Of a stretch of 16,710 nucleotides of DNA, positions 7,108 through 16,710 are shown one piece after another. The stretch lies in NCBI GenBank assembly GCA_047618505.1, contig JBLHLB010000052.1, positions 1-16,710 on the forward strand, read 5' to 3'. Each line of letters starts with the position of its first letter. Positions within the stretch are counted from its first letter, which is position 1. Below the pieces are notes generated by a model. It did no database searches. It was not told the origin of the DNA and worked only from the letters and a program-made list of their open reading frames with translations. A program made the translations under genes and the position numbers. The stretch comes from JBLHLB01 sp047618505 (GTDB lineage Bacteria > Planctomycetota > UBA1135 > GCA-002686595).

Positions 7108-7359
7108 AATGTCTGTCGTCTTCGACAGTGAAAGAACGCTGGAGTACTCCACAAGGGAGACTTCGCATTCAATTCACCGTAAAGGCGACCTGAAGGAAGG
7201 GAAAAGGTTCGCAGTCATGTCAATCTCTTAGAACTGAGTTCCATACAACACCCGTTAAGGAGTGCTGGAACTGAGCCCCTTCTCGATAGTGCCATGTACT
7301 CGGTTTCCCGAGTGTGCCGCCGGCGATGAAGCCATTGGACACTGACAGCATGGAGAAAG
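7108..7359 (-). other. 23S-5S spacer with 3' half of the 23S processing stem
   Basis: The spacer has no tRNA. It holds the hairpin next to 5S (7113-7128), a hairpin at 7298-7313 whose loop reads GAAA (a GNRA tetraloop) on the transcribed strand, and, at 7197-7214, a sequence complementary to the 23S leader at 10371-10387. The unit gaactgag occurs twice (about 7229 and 7268). Confidence 0.7.
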
Positions 7360-10335
<2,976 letters not shown>

Positions 10336-10370
10336 ACGCTCTTTCTTGTTCTCGTGGAGATTGCCACTTC

Positions 10371-10387
10371 CTGCGAACCTTTCCCTT
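10371..10387 (-). other. 5' half of the pre-23S processing stem
   Basis: The plus-strand sequence ctgcgaacctttccctt is the reverse complement of 7197-7214 apart from one extra A, so the transcript can pair over 17 bases with a single bulge. The two strands flank 23S, as RNase III processing stems do in other bacteria. The cleavage itself is inferred. Confidence 0.75.
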
Positions 10388-10402
10388 GTTCTCAAAGAAC
10401 TC
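10386..10402 (-). promoter_or_regulatory. boxA-like antitermination site before 23S
   Basis: The minus strand reads AGTTCTTTGAGAACAA. It resembles the boxA consensus (YGCTCTTTRACA) and matches the leader boxA of this same operon in the TCTTTGA core. As in the leader, the 5' strand of a processing stem follows at once (AGGGAAAGG). The core is also a perfect dyad (GTTCT-TTG-AGAAC), so a small hairpin is the alternative reading. Confidence 0.6.
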
Positions 10403-10538
10403 CGCCATGCCCAGTCCCGTGAGGGACCGTGGCCGGCGGTGAACTAATGACTATCCTCTCCTGCGCTTGAACTTGCCTTCGATTCACCCCACGTGGGGAT
10501 GAGATCAATCACGGTGACCTTATTGCTGAGGCACTCAG

Positions 10539-10614
10539 TGGTGGAGGCGAACGGATTCGAACCGATGACCGCCTGGTTGCAAACCAGGTGCTCTACCAAC
10601 TGAGCTACGCCCCC
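10539..10614 (-). tRNA. tRNA-Ala (UGC)
   Basis: The 76-base gene includes an encoded CCA. The acceptor stem GGGGGCG pairs with CGCCTCC with one G-U pair. The D-arm GTAGCTCAGTTGGTAGAGC, the anticodon loop TTTGCAA closed by CCTGG/CCAGG, and the T-loop GGTTCGAATCC are all canonical. It is co-transcribed with tRNA-Ile in the 16S-23S spacer, as in many bacteria. Confidence 0.97.
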
Positions 10615-10650
10615 AAGGACGTGTGGCTCAAGATTGGTGTGACTCGAGAC

Positions 10651-10727
10651 TGGTGGGGATGAGAGGATTTGAACCTCTGACCTCCCGCTTATCAGGCGGA
10701 CGCTCTAACCAGCTGAGCTACACCCCC
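10651..10727 (-). tRNA. tRNA-Ile (GAU)
   Basis: The 77-base gene includes an encoded CCA. The acceptor GGGGGTG pairs with CATCCCC with one G-U pair. The anticodon loop is CTGATAA, closed by TCCGC/GCGGG. The D-arm GTAGCTCAGCTGGTTAGAGC and T-loop GGTTCAAATCC are canonical. It precedes tRNA-Ala by 36 bases. Confidence 0.97.
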
Positions 10728-10878
10728 GAGTGTCCGACAGCGAACTAGATCGCAGACTCCCGAGGGAAGCTGCGTGACTAATTGATGCTGACTGGCATTT
10801 CTGCGGGTCATCTCTTCGCGCATGCCCCAGGAGCTCCGAAAAATCAGAACTCCATAGAGCAAAGAACCTCGGAGACAA

Positions 10879-10923
10879 GGCAGGACGTACCCGATTCAAT
10901 TGCTTGAATCTATACGTCCTGCC
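10879..10923 (-). repeat. strong two-part hairpin in the 16S-tRNA spacer
   Basis: A perfect 11-bp inverted repeat (ggcaggacgta at 10879-10889, tacgtcctgcc at 10913-10923) encloses a second perfect 7-bp hairpin (gattcaa, loop ttgc, ttgaatc, 10893-10910). Only small asymmetric internal loops (3 and 2 bases) separate the two helices. No U-tract follows it on the transcribed strand, so it is more likely an RNA processing or stability element than a terminator. Confidence 0.85.
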
Positions 10924-10943
10924 CCATCACCGAAGTGAGAGGT

Positions 10944-10972
10944 AGGGTGACCTTCGTCCGTGTGCTTGCGTT
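10944..10972 (-). other. 3' half of the pre-16S processing stem
   Basis: Plus-strand agggtgacctt (10944-10954) is the exact reverse complement of aaggtcaccct at 12704-12714. Further in, gtgc and gcgtt (10962-10965, 10968-10972) match gcac and aacgc at 12694-12697 and 12687-12691. The two segments flank 16S and can form a stem of about 20 pairs with internal mismatches. Confidence 0.8.
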
Positions 10973-11048
10973 CCTATGCTCGCAGTCTGCACCCCCCCCC
11001 TTGCTTGCGCAAGCAGAGCGATACTGACTTTGAACGTAATCCCGTTCA

Positions 11049-12603
<1,555 letters not shown>

Positions 12604-12686
12604 TATTTGAATGCTATTTGTATCCTAGTTTTTGGATCGCGGCCGTTATCCCACCCCAGGTAAAGAGGGCGGGCAGCAAGCGATCC

Positions 12687-12714
12687 AACGCTCGCACCAT
12701 CCAAAGGTCACCCT
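12687..12714 (-). other. 5' half of the pre-16S processing stem
   Basis: This leader segment contains aaggtcaccct (12704-12714), gcac (12694-12697) and aacgc (12687-12691), each complementary in the right order to the 16S trailer at 10944-10972. It begins four bases after the leader boxA. Confidence 0.8.
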
Positions 12715-12715
12715 G

Positions 12716-12729
12716 ATTGTCAAAGAGCC
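12716..12729 (-). promoter_or_regulatory. boxA antitermination site in the rRNA leader
   Basis: The minus strand reads GGCTCTTTGACAAT, an almost exact match to the bacterial rrn boxA (YGCTCTTTRACA), the RNA site for NusB and ribosomal protein S10. It lies about 115 bases before the 16S 5' end and just before the processing stem, as in E. coli. The TTGACA inside it could be mistaken for a -35 element, but the sequence 17 bases on (GATGGT) is a poor -10. Confidence 0.82.
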
Positions 12730-12850
12730 GATCCGGCCGCCTCGCCGCCCCTTTCGGGGTGGGGCGCTGCTGCCCGGCTGTTCGTGTTGGTTGCGCTCCG
12801 TCCCCTGCCTACCGGTCGCTGCCTTCTGTCTCCAGGAGGCTGTCCGGTTT

Positions 12851-12877
12851 GGCCCACCGAGGTGGCCCACCGAGGTG
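12851..12877. repeat. 13-bp tandem duplication with hairpin potential in the rRNA leader
   Basis: The unit ggcccaccgaggt occurs twice head to tail (12851-12863, 12864-12876). Each copy is nearly self-complementary (ccacc-ga-ggtgg), so the leader RNA can form two small hairpins or one longer one. The meaning is unknown. Confidence 0.75.
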
Positions 12878-12956
12878 GGTTGTGGCCGTCGCGCTGCTCG
12901 CTTGGCGGGTCGTGTGCGGCGCTCGTTGCGCGCTGCGTTTCCCGAAGCGAGGGGGG

Positions 12957-12984
12957 ATAATAGTGATTCATCCGGGCCCGTCAA
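12957..12984 (-). promoter_or_regulatory. putative sigma70-type promoter of the rRNA operon
   Basis: On the minus strand TTGACG (12979-12984) and TATTAT (12957-12962) are separated by 16 bases; each matches the consensus at five of six positions. Transcription would start near 12950, giving a leader of about 350 bases that contains boxA. The segment after the -10 is very GC-rich (CCCCCCTCGC), as in promoters under stringent control. No start site has been measured. Confidence 0.6.
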
Positions 12985-13218
12985 GCCCCCGGGGTCTTTT
13001 CATGGAGATTGATCTTAGGGCGTCATAAGTTCTTACTTGCTAGCACCTTACAAGCTGCGCATTCATAGGCGTTTGGGTCCATTCGGGAATCACTCCCCTT
13101 GAACCCCCTAGGGAGCACGCAAATCCTAGGTGTCAACGCCCCCCCGCCTTCCCCCGCCTGCTTGCCCCCCCCCATTCATCCACCGTGCGAGCCCCAAACG
13201 GTCTTGCCAGCGCCTCCT

Positions 13219-13271
13219 AAAATGGGCTGAGGCTCGCCCCCCATTGCGGGAGGCGAGCCTCATCTCATTTT
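13219..13271 (-). terminator. hairpin terminator after the L,D-transpeptidase gene
   Basis: A perfect 11-bp stem (tgaggctcgcc at 13228-13238, ggcgagcctca at 13252-13262) has a 13-base loop. Outer arms aaaatg (13219-13224) and cattt (13266-13270) can extend it. On the minus strand a short ATTTT follows the stem. It lies 40 bases past the ldt stop and ahead of the rRNA promoter, so it would keep the two transcription units apart. Confidence 0.75.
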
Positions 13272-13310
13272 GAAGCGCCTACGCGCCCCCCCACTTCTGC
13301 TCCGCGGGCT

Positions 13311-14672
13311 CTATTGACGCACTGTAAAGGATGCGCCCTTAGGCATGAGCTCGTAGAGCAGGGCGATGTTGTCGTTGTGCAAACGCACACAGCCATCGCT
13401 TGCTTCGGTTCCAAGGGATTCCGGCTCCTTGGTCCCGTGAAAGCCGTAGCTCGTCTTGCGACCGTCCTGCACCCAGGTCAGCCAATGGGTTCCCAGGGGG
13501 TTATCCGGGTGTCCATAGGGCACTACAGCCTTCCCCACACGCGTCCAGGGCGGTTCCGGGAGCTTCTCCCCTATGGTGAAGTCCCCTTCGATGGTCTCCT
13601 CCCCAGGGCGCCCAATGGCGACCTGCCAGGAATAGACCACCTCGCCATCGTGCATATAGAGGAGCCATCGCGCGCTCAGGTCCACCAAGACGGTTACCCG
13701 CGCAGTAGGGATTCGAAGGGGGTCTCCCGGGTGAATCGTCGAGCTACTCAGTCGATTGGCCTTCTCGATCAAGCCCGTGCACATCTGCGCATCCGGCTTG
13801 CCCTCAATGTATCGCAGTCGAATGCGTACCAGGCTATCGCCCCTACGGACTTCGACATCTTCACTTTCCCATTCGCTACGGGGACTCCACCGATGACGTT
13901 CCTGTGCCTGATGAAGCGCGGATGACCAACGCTTCAAATCGGGCGTAGCCACCCGCCAAGGGGAGTCTAGAGCTACTTTCAGTACATCGGAGTAGTGCCT
14001 TGCGGCGAGGTCGTATTGGCCATCCTCTAGGGCCATCGCCGCTTCACGCTCGCGCAACCCAAGCGCCATGGCACGGGCCACCGGCCCCCCATTGCGCGTG
14101 GAGTAGCTCGCAGGCTGGGGAGCATTCCCACGACCGCCCAGGGCCAATTCCAACAACTGTCGCTCATCCTCTGTCGTGGCGTTGGCGACAACGGTCGCAG
14201 CCAGGCTAAGGGCCCGGTCGGGATCGCCAGCCATTGCACGATGAAAGGCGCGTGCCAGGGCGGCGCGGCCCCTGGGGAGGGCGCGCCCCATCGCGGCAAT
14301 GGCACTGTCCAGCTCGCTCGTCGTCCCATGCAGCATGGCTCCGGCAAGGCCTACTTCACGCCGCGGATCCCATTCCACGGGCGTCTCCCCCTGGGAAGCC
14401 TCGGTTCCCCTTGCGGGCACCTCTTGCTCGGGCTGCGACGGCTCTGAGCGCGGTGCGACATCCACTGCAAACTCGGCAACGGCCGTTCCAGGGGCCTCCG
14501 GGAGCTGATTCAGGTCCGGTGAATCCTCGCCAGCATCCCCTCTGGGACGCTCGAGAAACGGCGTGCCGCTGCCTTCAGCGCCATCAGCCCCCTGGGCCTC
14601 CCCTGACGGGAAGAACTTCAGGACGAGCAGAAGCGCGAGGACAACGAGCAGCAGGAGAGCCAAGTTGCGCAT
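13311..14672 (-). CDS. LysM and YkuD domain L,D-transpeptidase
   Basis: YkuD-family enzymes form 3-3 cross-links in peptidoglycan or attach proteins to it, acting outside the cytoplasmic membrane. The 453-residue protein starts with a membrane anchor or signal (residues 4-19, LALLLLVVLALLLVLK) and an acidic, Pro-rich linker to about residue 100. A helical region about 110-260 looks TPR-like. A LysM-like module covers about 273-321 (RRGDSLVRIRLRY...HPGDPLRIP), then the YkuD domain about 325-452. The catalytic motif is complete: His412 in YGFHG, then SDGCVR with Cys428 and Arg430. The ATG at 14672 gives the anchor; there is no Shine-Dalgarno (actacacg precedes it). It is 318 bases from the oxidoreductase gene, so probably has its own promoter, which I could not identify, and it ends at the hairpin terminator. 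The overall class is secure; the exact substrate is not. Confidence 0.92.
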   Translation of the reverse strand: MRNLALLLLVVLALLLVLKFFPSGEAQGADGAEGSGTPFLERPRGDAGEDSPDLNQLPEAPGTAVAEFAVDVAPRSEPSQPEQEVPARGTEASQGETPVEWDPRREVGLAGAMLHGTTSELDSAIAAMGRALPRGRAALARAFHRAMAGDPDRALSLAATVVANATTEDERQLLELALGGRGNAPQPASYSTRNGGPVARAMALGLREREAAMALEDGQYDLAARHYSDVLKVALDSPWRVATPDLKRWSSALHQAQERHRWSPRSEWESEDVEVRRGDSLVRIRLRYIEGKPDAQMCTGLIEKANRLSSSTIHPGDPLRIPTARVTVLVDLSARWLLYMHDGEVVYSWQVAIGRPGEETIEGDFTIGEKLPEPPWTRVGKAVVPYGHPDNPLGTHWLTWVQDGRKTSYGFHGTKEPESLGTEASDGCVRLHNDNIALLYELMPKGASFTVRQ

Positions 14673-14989
14673 CGTGTAGTCAGTTGTTCAAGGACCTACC
14701 AGGTCTCTCACACACCCGCGCCCCCCGGATAGGGAGCCCTACGGTCATGTGAAGTTGGAAGCTCCCGGCATCGCCGTGCGCACTTGGCCCCTGAACTCGG
14801 TGGTCCAGGGGGGCCCAACACCGGACGGTTCTGCCGTCTCGGATGGAATCGGGCCCTCGAAGTGTACTTAAGATCAGGGGGCGCTTGCGCGATCACCTGC
14901 GACACTAGGTGGCTTCCAAGCCGAATCTAGCAAGGCAACGCCGTCCCGACAAACCCCCTCCCTCCCCCACCTGAGGATCCGGCGAACTA
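14673..14989. other. intergenic region between the oxidoreductase and ldt genes
   Basis: There is no convincing gene. An imperfect hairpin at 14784-14817 (ttgg-cccctg with cagggg-ggc-ccaa) lies about 170 bases past the oxidoreductase stop and might end that transcript, but it lacks a U-tract. On the minus strand TACACT near 14860-14865 is a weak -10 candidate for ldt with no matching -35. Confidence 0.45.
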
Positions 14990-16048
14990 CTACCAGCTTT
15001 GCGCTTCGATTGCGGTCACGATTCGATCGGCCAGGGCCAAGGCCCGACGTCCATCTTCGCCGCTGACTTCCGGCGGTGTCCCCTCGCGCACCGCGCCCAG
15101 GAAACTGGCCAATTCGGCCTGCAGAGGCCGCTCTTCCCCCGAAAGCTCCAACTCCGTCACGTCCAGTAGATCCCCCTGGACAAAGTCCGGGCGCTGGGCC
15201 AGCTCCGCAGGATCTACCGTTCGCAGGGCCTCGCGACCCTCCTCCCAGCCCTTGCCTTTTTGCACCAGGAGCCCGTAGTTCTTGGTGAAGTCCAGGCTTA
15301 CGTAGCTCGAGCTTGAGAACATCCGGAAGCGTCGCATGGCCTGCAGGGACACCCGGCTGGCCGTGACGTTCGCACGGCCGCCGTTGGCGAAGATCAATCT
15401 CACGGAGGCCATGTCTTCGGCGTCCGTCAGGATTGCACCCCCGGAGGCGTCGATGTCCACAACCTCCGATCCCATCAGCTCCAGGACCAAGTCCAGGTCG
15501 TGGATCATCAGGTCGTGCACGACCCCCACATCCAGACTGCGGAAGCTGAAGGTCGCCAGCCTGTGGCATTCGATGAAGCGCGGCTTCAAACCGGTCTCGG
15601 CCATGCGTCGCACGCCAGGTTGAAAGCGCTCCACGTGACCGATCTGGAGGGCGGCCCCACCGCGCCTGGCAGCGGCCAAAATCTCATCAGCCGCGGCAAG
15701 TTCATGCGCGATAGGCTTCTCCACCAAGCAGGCCACACCGCGTTCCAACAGGGGCACGGCGACTACCGCGTGCAGGCTCGTGGGCACCACAACACTGACG
15801 GCCTTGACCTCCGCGGGCAGGTCGTCGGCGCTGGCGAAGGCATCACAACCGTGCTCCTTCGCAATCGCCTTGGCCCGTTCGGCATCCGCATCAACAACAC
15901 CGACGAGTTGCGCGTCGGGGTTCTCGGCGTAGATACGCGCATGGATCGCCCCGAGGTGTCCAACGCCGATGACAGCCACGGGCACAGGCGCCTTGCCGCC
16001 CATTGAGGTCGCACCGTCAGGGGAGGTCACGCTATCAGGGGAGCTCAT
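14990..16048 (-). CDS. Gfo/Idh/MocA family oxidoreductase linked to lpxA (GnnA-like candidate)
   Basis: This is an NAD(P)-dependent sugar dehydrogenase by family. The Rossmann motif GVGHLG is at residues 28-33 in VAVIGVGHLGAIHARIY, with an acidic residue ending strand 2 (VVDAD, 51-55). The EKP motif is at 110-112, and the catalytic segment HDLMIHD at 178-184. Length (352) is normal. It begins five bases after lpxA and is surely co-transcribed. In Acidithiobacillus and Leptospira the oxidoreductase GnnA sits beside lpxA and oxidises the 3-OH of UDP-GlcNAc, so that the aminotransferase GnnB can make UDP-GlcNAc3N for lipid A. That function is my inference; no gnnB is in the window. The first 15 residues contain a SPD-x-x-TSPD duplication from an 18-bp DNA repeat (16005-16040), and Met16 (16003) is a plausible alternative start. 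Confidence 0.88.
   Translation of the reverse strand: MSSPDSVTSPDGATSMGGKAPVPVAVIGVGHLGAIHARIYAENPDAQLVGVVDADAERAKAIAKEHGCDAFASADDLPAEVKAVSVVVPTSLHAVVAVPLLERGVACLVEKPIAHELAAADEILAAARRGGAALQIGHVERFQPGVRRMAETGLKPRFIECHRLATFSFRSLDVGVVHDLMIHDLDLVLELMGSEVVDIDASGGAILTDAEDMASVRLIFANGGRANVTASRVSLQAMRRFRMFSSSSYVSLDFTKNYGLLVQKGKGWEEGREALRTVDPAELAQRPDFVQGDLLDVTELELSGEERPLQAELASFLGAVREGTPPEVSGEDGRRALALADRIVTAIEAQSW
16005..16040. repeat. two 18-bp tandem units at the 5' end of the oxidoreductase gene
   Basis: gaggtcgcaccgtcaggg (16005-16022) is followed by gaggtcacgctatcaggg (16023-16040), with 14 of 18 bases identical. In the minus-strand frame they encode two Ser-Pro-Asp-containing units that precede the conserved Rossmann fold, so the extension is probably not functional. 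Confidence 0.7.
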
Positions 16049-16053
16049 GCTGC

Positions 16054-16710
16054 TTATCGGTTCGTGTTGCTGAAGACGCGTTCATGGCCCATACGGCCGA
16101 ATTCCTCGCGCAAGGTTTCGCGGAAGCGACCCTTGGAGCCCTTCTCCGTCTCGCGCAGGGCGGCCACTAAGACTTTGACCATCTCATCTTCGTTCTCGCT
16201 CTCGAGGCCCTCCAGCACGCGGCTACGCGTTTCGCCGGAACGATAGAGGCGCCGATAGGCCGCTCGCACAGCCCCAATGGACTCCGTGGGATAGCCTGCA
16301 CGCTCCAGCCCAATCACGTTGACCTTACGTACGCGGGCCGGGTGCCCCTCGAGAATCATGAAGGGCGGCACGTCCTGGATCACGCGCGTCAGCCCGCCCA
16401 CATACGAATAGGCGCCGATGGTCACGAACTGGTGCGCAGCTGCAGCGCCATTCACGATGGCAGCTCTGCCAACCCGCACGTGGCCCGCCATGAGTACGTT
16501 ATTGGCCAGGATCACGTCGTCCTCGATTTGGCAGTCATGGGCCACGTGACAGCAGGCCATCAACAGGCAGTCGTTGCCCACGCTAGTCAAGCCACCGCCC
16601 TTGAGTGTGCCACGATTGATGGTGACAAACTCGCGCACGGTGTTTCGATCACCGAGGGTGCAGTGGGTTGGCTCGTCCTCGTAGGAGAGGTCCTGGGGAG
16701 CAGCCCCGAT
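16054..16710 (-). CDS. lpxA: LpxA, acyl-ACP--UDP-N-acetylglucosamine O-acyltransferase (5' end outside window)
   Basis: LpxA catalyses the first step of lipid A synthesis in the cytoplasm, moving a 3-hydroxyacyl chain from ACP to UDP-GlcNAc. The visible 218 residues run from IGAAPQDLSYEDE to the C terminus; about 50-60 N-terminal residues lie beyond the window edge. The left-handed beta-helix hexapeptides are clear. GDRNTVREFVTINRGT matches the E. coli motif around GDRNLIRESVTINRGT. The catalytic His lies in CHVAHDC, and AHQF and QDVPPF follow. The C-terminal helical domain has GLERAGYP and AYRRLYRSGE. The Gly corresponding to E. coli Gly173, which sets acyl-chain length, is kept (LEGHP), which suggests a long acyl chain; E. 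coli numbering is from memory. A GTG at 16638 is internal, not the start. The stop is five bases before the oxidoreductase start. Confidence 0.95.
   Translation of the reverse strand: MGAAPQDLSYEDEPTHCTLGDRNTVREFVTINRGTLKGGGLTSVGNDCLLMACCHVAHDCQIEDDVILANNVLMAGHVRVGRAAIVNGAAAAHQFVTIGAYSYVGGLTRVIQDVPPFMILEGHPARVRKVNVIGLERAGYPTESIGAVRAAYRRLYRSGETRSRVLEGLESENEDEMVKVLVAALRETEKGSKGRFRETLREEFGRMGHERVFSNTNR

Larger units (their letters stand above)
10728..11048 (-). other. 16S-tRNA-Ile spacer
   Basis: There is no coding content. The spacer holds a two-part hairpin (10879-10923), the 3' half of the pre-16S processing stem (10944-10972), a C-rich tract at 10992-11000 beside the palindrome gcttgcgcaagc (11003-11014), and an eight-pair hairpin with a six-base loop (11029-11036 with 11043-11050) that abuts the 16S 3' end. 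Confidence 0.75.
12604..13218 (-). other. rRNA operon leader and upstream region
   Basis: There is no protein gene. Reading along the minus strand, the region holds unassigned DNA, the putative rrn promoter (12957-12984), the duplicated hairpin (12851-12877), boxA (12716-12729) and the processing-stem strand. Frames open here are GC-rich artefacts. A perfect TTGACA (minus strand) at 13131-13136 has no acceptable -10. Confidence 0.6.

Noticed and set aside
12718..12723. TTGACA on the minus strand as a -35 element close to 16S
   Set aside because: It lies inside a longer boxA match, the candidate -10 (GATGGT) is poor, and a start here would fall within the processing stem and leave it incomplete.
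12632..13028. Long overlapping frames on both strands in the rRNA leader
   Set aside because: They cover boxA, the processing stem and the putative promoter; their Arg/Pro-rich translations reflect high GC, not coding.
13131..13136. Perfect TTGACA on the minus strand as a second rrn promoter
   Set aside because: The sequence 16-18 bases downstream (around CCCTAG) does not resemble a -10 element.

Overview
The window reads as chromosomal DNA of a member of the phylum Planctomycetota (Planctomycetes). Three things point there: a DUF1549/DUF1553 cytochrome-type protein followed by a DUF1501 protein, a pairing very common in Planctomycetes and Verrucomicrobia; a 16S rRNA whose 5' region reads GGATTAGGCATGCAAGTCG and whose EUB338 probe site carries the planctomycete-type base at probe position 3; and long Arg/Gly/Pro-rich secreted proteins. 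I cannot place it in a genus. An lpxA gene indicates an outer membrane with lipid A, and a LysM/YkuD enzyme indicates peptidoglycan.

Layout from left to right. 1-534: no firm gene; short tandem repeats and one possible 28-residue membrane peptide. 535-1161 (+): lexA, the SOS repressor. 1162-1549: convergent intergenic region that begins with six 17-bp tandem repeats. 1550-6556 (-): a probable three-gene operon read right to left: DUF1549/DUF1553 protein with a CxxCH haem motif, DUF1501 protein, and a secreted EF-hand protein. 6557-6949: no clear gene. 6942-12984 (-): a complete linked ribosomal RNA operon with promoter, boxA, 16S, tRNA-Ile(GAU), tRNA-Ala(UGC), second boxA-like site, 23S, 5S and an intrinsic terminator. 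13219-13271: hairpin terminator. 13311-14672 (-): L,D-transpeptidase. 14990-16710 (-): Gfo/Idh/MocA oxidoreductase and the 3' part of lpxA, five bases apart.

How the parts fit. In the ribosomal operon the flanks of 16S are complementary over about 20 base pairs and the flanks of 23S over 17, which predicts RNase III-type processing stems. A boxA-like element lies directly upstream of the 5' strand of each stem, so antitermination and processing signals are arranged the same way twice. The lpxA-oxidoreductase pair resembles lpxA-gnnA and suggests a diamino-sugar lipid A, though no gnnB is in view. Most protein genes here lack a clear Shine-Dalgarno sequence although the 16S anti-SD is intact.

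I found no CRISPR array, phage, transposon or defence system. The most unusual observations are a C-to-U change at the position corresponding to E. coli 16S C1400 in the decoding centre, the paired boxA/processing-stem layout, the tandem repeats around lexA, and the lpxA-linked oxidoreductase.
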